Assembly: GCA_034434835.1 (NCBI GenBank) | Contig: DAOTXX010000129.1 | Location: forward strand, 27,125-91,124 | Direction: 5' to 3' | DNA: 64,000 nucleotides | From: JBGLNJ01 sp034434835 | GTDB taxonomy: Bacteria; Chloroflexota; Anaerolineae; Fen-1058 | Shown here: positions 58,148 through 64,000 of the stretch, in pieces | Position numbering within the stretch: position 1 is the stretch's first letter | Layout: every line of letters begins with the position of its first letter | Program-made: the position numbers and the translations under genes | Notes under the pieces: model-generated | Database searches by the model: none | What the model saw: the letters and a program-made list of their open reading frames with translations, nothing else | What the model was told of the DNA's origin: nothing

Positions 58148-60880
58148 ATGCCAGGGAAAGATGTGCTCGACGCACGTGATGTGCTGGAAACCCGCCACGG
58201 GAAACTCACCTTCTATCGCTTGAGCCAATTGGAAGAACGCGGCCTGGGGCGCATTTCGCGCCTGCCGTTTTCGATCAAGATTTTGCTGGAAGCGGTGCTG
58301 CGGAACCTCGACGGGCATCAAATCACCGAAGAGGATGTGCGGCATCTGGCGGCATGGACCCCCACCCCCGTCCCTTCCCCCGCGAGCGGGGGAGGGGAGT
58401 TCCCGTTCAAGCCCGCGCGCGTGGTGATGCAGGACTTTACCGGTGTGCCGTGCATTGTGGACCTGGCCGCGATGCGCGATGCGGTCAAGCGGCTGGGCGG
58501 CGACCCGAAACAGATCAACCCGCTCGTGCCGGTTGACCTGGTGATCGATCACTCGGTGCAGGTGGATGTCTTTGGGACGGAGCGGGCACTGCTCCACAAC
58601 GCCCAGATCGAATTCGAGCGCAACCGCGAGCGCTACGAATTCCTGCGCTGGGGCGCGCAGGCGTTTTCCAACTTGCGTGTGGTGCCGCCCTCGACCGGCA
58701 TCATCCATCAGGTCAACCTGGAGTATCTGGCGCAGGGGGTGTTGGTTCAGGATGGCGTCATCTTCCCGGATACGCTGGTCGGCACAGACTCGCACACGAC
58801 GATGGTCAACGGTCTAGGGGTGCTGGGCTGGGGCGTCGGCGGCATCGAAGCGGAAGCGGTGATGTTGGGCCAGCCGCTTTACATGGTGGTGCCGCAGGTC
58901 ATTGGCTTCAAGCTGGTCGGCAGTTTGCGTGAAGGCGTGACGGCGACTGATTTGGTGTTGACTGTGACGCAGATGCTTCGCAAAAAAGGCGTCGTGGACA
59001 AGTTTGTAGAATTTTACGGCCCCGGCCTGTCTTCGATGTCGCTGCCCGATCGCGCGACGATTGCCAACATGGCGCCCGAGTACGGCGCGACGTGCGGATT
59101 ATTTCCCCCCGACGACGAAACGTTGCGCTACCTTCGCTACACGGGTCGAGGCCGATCGGCCGATTTATGGGAAGCCTATGCCAAAGCACAGGGATTGTTC
59201 CGTACGGATGATACACCCGAACCCGTGTTTACGGATACGCTCGAACTCGATTTGAGCACGGTCGAGCCATCGCTGGCCGGCCCCAAGCGCCCGCAGGATC
59301 GCGTGCCACTCAAGGACTTGAAGGCCACGTTCCGCAAGTCGCTTGGCGCGCCCGTACAAGATCGCGGCTACGGGTTACCTGAGACTGATCTCGCTCGCCA
59401 ATACACAATACCCAATACCCAATCTCAAATCGGACATGGAGCCGTGGTCATTGCTGCCATCACCTCCTGCACCAACACCAGCAACCCGTCGGTGATGCTG
59501 GGTGCCGGTCTGTTGGCAAAGAAAGCGGTCGAAAAAGGGCTGACGGTCAAGCCGTATGTCAAAACCAGCCTGGCGCCAGGCTCAAAGGTGGTGACCGAGT
59601 ATCTGAAGAAATCGGGCGCGCTGCCTTATCTGGAGCAGCTCGGCTTTCACGTCGCGGCGTATGGCTGCACGACCTGCATCGGCAATAGCGGCCCGCTGCC
59701 GGAGCCGGTCGCCCAAGCCGTGACCGAGGGCAACCTTGTCGCCAGCGCCGTCATCTCTGGTAATCGCAACTTTGAAGGGCGCGTGCATCCGCTGGTCAGG
59801 GCCAACTTTCTTGCCTCGCCGCCGCTCGTCGTTGCGTATGCGCTTGCGGGCACGACGGATATTGACCTGACCACCGAGCCGCTGGGCACAGGCCAAGACG
59901 GCCAACCGGTCTATCTCAAGGACATCTGGCCGACGCAAAAAGAGATCGCGGACGCCATGGCGGCTTCGATTGACCCGGAGATGTTTGTCGAATCCTACAG
60001 CAATGTGTTTGATGGCAACTCGATGTGGAACGAGATCCCCGTCAGCGGCGGCGAGTTGTACGAATGGGATGAGACTTCGACTTATATCCAAAGACCCCCG
60101 TTCTTTGAGACGTTCTCGCTGGAGCCGGAGCCGCTCCAAGAGATTCGTGGCGCGCGTGTGCTGGGTCTGTTTGGCGATAGCATCACCACCGATCACATCT
60201 CCCCAGCGGGCAGCATCGCCAGGGATTCGCCTGCCGGCAGGTATCTGATCGAACGGGGCGTGAGGCCGGAAGATTTCAATCAATATGGCACGCGGCGCGG
60301 CAACGACCGTGTGATGACGCGCGGGACGTTTGCCAACATCCGGCTCAAGAACTTGATGCTGGGCGGCCAGGAAGGCGGCCTGACACTCTATCTCCCCTCG
60401 CCCTCTGGGGGAGGGGCCGGGCGAGAGGGTGAGATCATGCCCATCTATGATGCAGCGATGAGATACAAGTCCGAAGGAGTGCCGCTGATCGTCATCGCGG
60501 GCAAAGAGTATGGCACCGGCTCTTCGCGCGACTGGGCCGCCAAAGGCGTCATGCTGCTGGGCGTCCGGGCCGTCATCGCCGAATCGTTCGAGCGGATTCA
60601 CCGCAGCAATCTCGTCGGCATGGGCGTCTTGCCGCTCGTGTTCCAGGACGGCCAGAACGCCGAATCGCTCGGATTGACCGGACGTGAGACGTTCGACATT
60701 CTCGGCATCACGGATAACATCCAGCCGCGTCAAGAGCTGACCGTCAAGGCGACGAAAGAAGGTGGTAGCGTGATCACGTTCAAGGCCACGGCGCGGCTCG
60801 ATACGCCGGTCGAGGTGAATTACTACAAGAACGGCGGCATTCTGCCGACGGTGTTGAGGAAGTTGGTACGGGAAGGATGA
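58148..60880 (+). CDS. acnA: Aconitate hydratase A with repeat-derived loops
   Basis: 910-aa 4Fe-4S aconitase interconverting citrate and isocitrate. Cluster cysteines lie in AAITSCTNTSNPSVM (near residue 440) and YGCTTCIGNSG (near 506). The VVGTDSHTTMVNGLGVLGWGVGGIEAEA-type block and the C-terminal swivel GAKEYGTGSSRDWAAKG-type block are present. Three surface loops are written in repeat DNA: residues about 71-84 (PTPVPSPASGGGE), 417-429 (YTIPNTQSQI) and 748-762 (LPSPSGGGAGREGE). The rest aligns well with the family, so it is probably active. The start is ATG 58148 after AGGGGAG. It forms an operon with citrate synthase. Confidence 0.96.
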   Translation: MPGKDVLDARDVLETRHGKLTFYRLSQLEERGLGRISRLPFSIKILLEAVLRNLDGHQITEEDVRHLAAWTPTPVPSPASGGGEFPFKPARVVMQDFTGVPCIVDLAAMRDAVKRLGGDPKQINPLVPVDLVIDHSVQVDVFGTERALLHNAQIEFERNRERYEFLRWGAQAFSNLRVVPPSTGIIHQVNLEYLAQGVLVQDGVIFPDTLVGTDSHTTMVNGLGVLGWGVGGIEAEAVMLGQPLYMVVPQVIGFKLVGSLREGVTATDLVLTVTQMLRKKGVVDKFVEFYGPGLSSMSLPDRATIANMAPEYGATCGLFPPDDETLRYLRYTGRGRSADLWEAYAKAQGLFRTDDTPEPVFTDTLELDLSTVEPSLAGPKRPQDRVPLKDLKATFRKSLGAPVQDRGYGLPETDLARQYTIPNTQSQIGHGAVVIAAITSCTNTSNPSVMLGAGLLAKKAVEKGLTVKPYVKTSLAPGSKVVTEYLKKSGALPYLEQLGFHVAAYGCTTCIGNSGPLPEPVAQAVTEGNLVASAVISGNRNFEGRVHPLVRANFLASPPLVVAYALAGTTDIDLTTEPLGTGQDGQPVYLKDIWPTQKEIADAMAASIDPEMFVESYSNVFDGNSMWNEIPVSGGELYEWDETSTYIQRPPFFETFSLEPEPLQEIRGARVLGLFGDSITTDHISPAGSIARDSPAGRYLIERGVRPEDFNQYGTRRGNDRVMTRGTFANIRLKNLMLGGQEGGLTLYLPSPSGGGAGREGEIMPIYDAAMRYKSEGVPLIVIAGKEYGTGSSRDWAAKGVMLLGVRAVIAESFERIHRSNLVGMGVLPLVFQDGQNAESLGLTGRETFDILGITDNIQPRQELTVKATKEGGSVITFKATARLDTPVEVNYYKNGGILPTVLRKLVREG
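58360..58398. repeat. GC-rich palindrome in frame in acnA (first)
   Basis: CCCTTCCCCCG pairs with CGGGGGAGGG across a 4-base loop, preceded by CCCCACCCCCG. It encodes a Pro/Gly-rich loop. Confidence 0.8.
59399..59433. repeat. CAATACCC repeat in frame in acnA (second)
   Basis: Near-tandem CAATACACAATACCCAATAC followed by CCAATCTCAAATC, AT-richer than the gene. It encodes the start of the loop just before the cluster-binding motif. Confidence 0.75.
60391..60434. repeat. GC-rich palindrome in frame in acnA (third)
   Basis: CTCCCCTCGCCCTCTGGGGG then GAGGGG and GGGCGAGAGGG; the arms are complementary in blocks. It encodes LPSPSGGGAGREGE. Confidence 0.8.
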
Positions 60881-61011
60881 TTTGCGCTGCAAGTTGTACG
60901 CGGGACATTATGCCATTCACTACGGGATCAAGTCCGCTACAGGGGTATTGTCCCTCACGGAACGGTCGAGTCAATGATTAGGCTGCCATTGGGCAAGATG
61001 AGTTCGGCATA

Positions 61012-62250
61012 ATGCAAAGCCAGACCTTCCTAAAGTGCTGCTACCTGCTGGGAATCACTGGCTTGTGCATAGCTGGGTGCACGAGCCGAGTACCAATCAT
61101 TTCACCGCTGGAACCGCCCAGTGTTCTTCCGACGCCAACTTGGCGACCAACAGAGACAACACAACCTGCAGCAACCAGTACGGCAATGCCACAACCTGGC
61201 CCTGCACCATCTCCATTGCCTTCACCAACCGCTACCTATCTGCCCTACAACGATGTTCCGTTCACGATAATCTTTCTCAGAAATGGCAATCTATGGTCAT
61301 CAGAAATCGGCGGAGGAGGCGAACGCCAAATCACTCACGAGCCAGCCGGTTGGCCGATTCGTTGGTATGATGTGTCTCCCAAGTGCGATAGGATAGCGTA
61401 TATTTCTAGCCAAGACCAACCAGGCATAGATGCACTTGTAAAACAAGTTGTCATTTCTAATGGCTCAGTCAGTGTTCTAACTGGTGAAAACGACCCATAT
61501 AGCGAGTATAACGTTGAATGGCTTGACAGTACTCACATCACGTTTCAACTTCAGGAATATCAAGTGCCGAGGTATAGTACGGATAACGCATGGCAAAGCG
61601 TCAAGCCTTTTCACCATATAGTTTTCGACCTGACTACTGGTAAACGCACCTTCATTCCCGAGTCCTTACTTCTGTCGCAATCACCGAATGGCCGCTACTG
61701 GCTTACTTGTTCCAGGGGCTATGTCTACGAAGGTGCATGTACATACAAGCTGCATGACCTCACAGCAGGCAAACAGTGGGCGGTAGCCAAAAGTATAGGT
61801 TGGGGAAACTTTATAGAGTGGTCCCCAGATAACCGACAAATGCTGTTCGATTCTTACAAAGACCCTACCGATGCCACGGCCCAACTTGTGGTGATTACCG
61901 TGACCGTAGACAAAGAACAACCGCTCACCCCCAATGATAAAACCGTGATGTCAGCGAGTTGGTCACCTGATGGCAGAACGATTGCTTTTGCGCAATGCGA
62001 TGTTGACCATCTTGCGGCGCGTAAGAACTGCGCCTTGTGGCTAGTAAACAACGACGGCAGCAATGCACGTATGATTCCAGTTAACGTCGCTGGTGAAGCG
62101 ATGAATCTCGCTTGGACGCCAGATGGCTCACGGCTGGTATTTACGATCTACGATACACCAGTTATCTGGAGTGTCGGGATAAATGGTACTGACCTACGGC
62201 CAGTTGTCTCTAATGCCGGTCAGTATCAAATCCTGTGCAAGAACAAGTAA
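61012..62250 (+). CDS. Lipoprotein with TolB/PD40-type beta-propeller
   Basis: 412-aa predicted lipoprotein: signal peptide ending LCIAGC (Cys near residue 23), a Pro/Thr tether to about residue 80, then a beta-propeller with PD40-like repeats (WYDVSPKCDRIAYIS, FIEWSPDNRQMLFDS, SASWSPDGRTIAFAQ, LAWTPDGSRLVFTI). No catalytic motif. Base composition is visibly more AT-rich than its neighbours, suggesting transfer. A CCTAACAAAGCGCTG sequence resembling half of an integron attC site follows its stop, immediately before an IS. Confidence 0.82.
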   Translation: MQSQTFLKCCYLLGITGLCIAGCTSRVPIISPLEPPSVLPTPTWRPTETTQPAATSTAMPQPGPAPSPLPSPTATYLPYNDVPFTIIFLRNGNLWSSEIGGGGERQITHEPAGWPIRWYDVSPKCDRIAYISSQDQPGIDALVKQVVISNGSVSVLTGENDPYSEYNVEWLDSTHITFQLQEYQVPRYSTDNAWQSVKPFHHIVFDLTTGKRTFIPESLLLSQSPNGRYWLTCSRGYVYEGACTYKLHDLTAGKQWAVAKSIGWGNFIEWSPDNRQMLFDSYKDPTDATAQLVVITVTVDKEQPLTPNDKTVMSASWSPDGRTIAFAQCDVDHLAARKNCALWLVNNDGSNARMIPVNVAGEAMNLAWTPDGSRLVFTIYDTPVIWSVGINGTDLRPVVSNAGQYQILCKNK

Positions 62251-62261
62251 CAGACAAGGCG

Positions 62262-62278
62262 GCCTAACAAAGCGCTGT
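62262..62278 (+). other. attC-like half site
   Basis: GGCCTAACAAAGCGCTG, 11 bp after the lipoprotein stop, resembles the 5' arm of integron attC sites (RYYTAAC followed by a GCG stem). The complementary 3' arm is not present within 20 bp; the IS interrupts the region. Confidence 0.3.
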
Positions 62279-62285
62279 GTTACAC

Positions 62286-63999
62286 CTCGACTTTTGCATC
62301 TTAAAAACTGAATCCCCCTGTAGGCAAAACAGACCGCTTTCGTCCGCATGTGCCCGGCCAGGAGCAACACGCGAGCGCGCCGCATTCCTAGAACCGGAAT
62401 GCAGCAGCTTTCGCTTGCACCGATGATGAGGACGAGTGGCGCGCGTGGGTTGCCCAGTCAGACGGCACAGACCGCACGCAGGAGCGGTGCCATCAATGTG
62501 CGCAGGCTTTGGCCTTGGCTCAGACCCGCGCTGATGAACACACCCAGGCTCCACAGGCTTTGGGCCTGCGTCACCCGCCGCCAATAGGCGGCACTACCAC
62601 TCGGGTCAGCCTCAAGTTGAAGCTTGAGTTGCCGTTGAAGTTTGCCTTGAAGGGTCGGGTCGTGTTGGGCCGCACGCAGTAGACTGTAGACCACGGCGAC
62701 CAAGGCGACATGTCGTTGCATGCCGCTAAAGTCCCGGAGTTGATACTGGTCTAGCCCTTCGGCCTTGCCTTCTTCGTGATAGACTTCCACGGGCCACCGA
62801 TGGCGGTAGATGCGGGTGATGCCCACGGCACGCCAGTGCAAGCGATTCGCGATCAAGTAGACCGGGGGGTCGGACAGGTCGGCTTGGCGATGGTTAATCA
62901 CCAGACGCAGTCGCCCAAAATCCTTCAGGCGATGCGTCTCACAGTAGCTATAGTAGCGTTCTGTCGTCCCTCGGTAGTGGATCCGGATGGGCTGAAACAC
63001 GCCGGGCTGGTGGTGCTTGATGGCCTGCAGGTGTTCCTGCTGGAGTTCGTCGGCAAACTGCGCCACCGGTTCCTTCCCGCGCTTCAGCACCACCTCATCG
63101 TTGTCCGCCAGGGCCCCGACATATGGCCACTGCAAGGCCTGGTCAAGATACTGGCAGAAGCCAGGTTGGGTGTACCAGTTGTCGAAGGCCACGGGCAACT
63201 TGAGGTCGGGGTGAGCTTCGCCCCATTGTTGGAGCATGTGCTCACCCATGCGTAGTTTGCTGTCATACAGTGCGGCCAGCTCGGGGTGTTGCTTCTGGCG
63301 GCGACGCCACACGCCCAGCAGATACTCCCGCCATTTGTGCGGGGCCGCCGTCTTCAACGGCTGCTTGGCGTCCTTGAGCGGAATATTGGCTGTACGTAGC
63401 CCCTGCTCCAGTTGCTCCAGGTCGGCCGGTTGCCACACCTGGAACAAGACCGGATAATCCGTGTCGTCGTCGCTGTAGTGCAGCGTCACCAAGTTGTGCG
63501 CCCATACATAGCGCTCACTCACATGGTCCCACAGCTTGGCGATTTGCTCAAAGTGCTCGCCGTAGTGGATCAGCAAGGTGTCGTCCAAGCTGAAGACGCC
63601 CTGCGGTTTCATCTGCGTGCCCGGTAAAGCGGCGAGCAGGTCCAGGCGCGCCTGATTCAGCTCGTCCAACTCAAACGGGCTCTGTGTCAGCAAGCGGTTG
63701 AGCGAACTCTGGTTCCGGCTTTCATGGACGAACAAGCGATTGATGCCGTCTATCGTCTTGTTCTCGGAGACGATCAGGCCGCTGATGTAGCGTTTGAATT
63801 CGACCCACGCCTCAGGCGAGAAGACGTGTGCGAACTGGGGCGCATAGTGCTGCACCAGTTCAGGAAACTCGACCAATGGTATCATGCTGCACCTCCTTGA
63901 ACGTGAATGTGGCACTCTCTACGTCCAAGGAGTGTAGACCCGTTTGACGATATTTGCCAACCTGGGGGATCCAGTTGTTAAAGTGCTGCAAAAGTCGAG
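62286..63999 (-). mobile_element. Insertion sequence with DDE transposase (IS701/IS4-like)
   Basis: Bounded by inverted repeats CTCGACTTTTGCA (62286-62298) and TGCAAAAGTCGAG (63987-63999), 1714 bp apart end to end. It contains one transposase gene and short non-coding flanks. The window ends one base after the right end, so the target duplication cannot be checked. Confidence 0.88.
62458..63885 (-). CDS. IS701/IS4-superfamily transposase
   Basis: 475-aa transposase. Expected catalytic residues are D in FSLDDTLL (near residue 99), D in VAFDNWYT (near residue 234), and E in HRWPVEVYHEEGK (near residue 380) with the Y-x-x-E-x-x-K-like arrangement. The N-terminus (FKRYISGLIVSENKTIDGINRLF) matches the helical entry of IS701-type enzymes. 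Start ATG 63885 follows AAGGAGG. The frame is intact, so the element may be active. Confidence 0.92.
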   Translation of the reverse strand: MIPLVEFPELVQHYAPQFAHVFSPEAWVEFKRYISGLIVSENKTIDGINRLFVHESRNQSSLNRLLTQSPFELDELNQARLDLLAALPGTQMKPQGVFSLDDTLLIHYGEHFEQIAKLWDHVSERYVWAHNLVTLHYSDDDTDYPVLFQVWQPADLEQLEQGLRTANIPLKDAKQPLKTAAPHKWREYLLGVWRRRQKQHPELAALYDSKLRMGEHMLQQWGEAHPDLKLPVAFDNWYTQPGFCQYLDQALQWPYVGALADNDEVVLKRGKEPVAQFADELQQEHLQAIKHHQPGVFQPIRIHYRGTTERYYSYCETHRLKDFGRLRLVINHRQADLSDPPVYLIANRLHWRAVGITRIYRHRWPVEVYHEEGKAEGLDQYQLRDFSGMQRHVALVAVVYSLLRAAQHDPTLQGKLQRQLKLQLEADPSGSAAYWRRVTQAQSLWSLGVFISAGLSQGQSLRTLMAPLLRAVCAV

Positions 64000-64000
64000 T

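Overview
The window reads as a GC-rich bacterial chromosome segment, most likely from the Chloroflexota (Anaerolineae-like). This placement is an inference. It rests on the Thr/Pro-rich lipoprotein tethers, the CIRCE-controlled hrcA-grpE-dnaK-dnaJ-prmA order, a tungstate ABC transporter beside fdhD, a GTP-type PEP carboxykinase, Rcp1-type receivers with phytochrome-like kinases, and many short intergenic palindromes. No rRNA, tRNA or CRISPR array was seen.

Layout. 1-5.2 kb: aspS, a probable 6S RNA with its own promoter and terminator, a second strongly folded RNA of unknown class, then an SDR epimerase, a GNAT acyltransferase and an N-acylamino-acid-racemase-type enolase. 5.3-11.1 kb (minus strand): a zinc metallopeptidase translationally coupled to fdhD, a membrane-anchored phosphoesterase lacking one metal motif, and tupABC. 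11.1-15.1 kb: accessory DNA with an orphan HigA antitoxin, an IS3-family element abutting a truncated nucleotidyltransferase, and two small or unknown envelope proteins. 15.7-18.6 kb: tldD-tldE. 18.9-33.8 kb: a signalling island of four large histidine kinases, two CheY-like receivers and one sugar-binding lipoprotein, with paralogues in mirror order. 33.9-39.7 kb (minus): the heat-shock operon. 39.8-43.9 kb: a DUF92 membrane protein and M23 peptidase pair, an IS66-type MITE, mazEF, and an Ala-Glu epimerase. 43.9-48.5 kb (minus): an NlpC/P60 peptidase and a four-subunit 2-oxoacid:ferredoxin oxidoreductase operon interrupted by a four-helix-bundle gene. 48.6-53.5 kb: a DUF5678/retropepsin pair, a Lon-like protease, dnaN and a GYD protein. 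53.8-60.9 kb: a receiver-ATPase fusion, pckG, citrate synthase and aconitase. 61-64 kb: a beta-propeller lipoprotein and a second IS.

How it fits together. Citrate synthase, aconitase, PEP carboxykinase and the 2-oxoacid:ferredoxin oxidoreductase describe central carbon flux with a ferredoxin-linked TCA step. FdhD plus TupABC implies a tungsten or molybdenum formate dehydrogenase encoded elsewhere. The Ala-Glu epimerase and NlpC/P60 enzyme suggest recycling of murein peptides.

The most unusual feature is repetitive DNA. At least ten intercistronic gaps hold short degenerate repeats, each locus with its own word such as GTCAAAC, GTGAAAC or GTCGCAG, usually arranged as a hairpin. Opposed arms of one theme flank the four-helix-bundle gene. 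Related or similar repeats appear in frame inside prmA and, three times, inside aconitase. A separate family of palindromes has perfect 7-10 bp stems and loops of only two or four bases.
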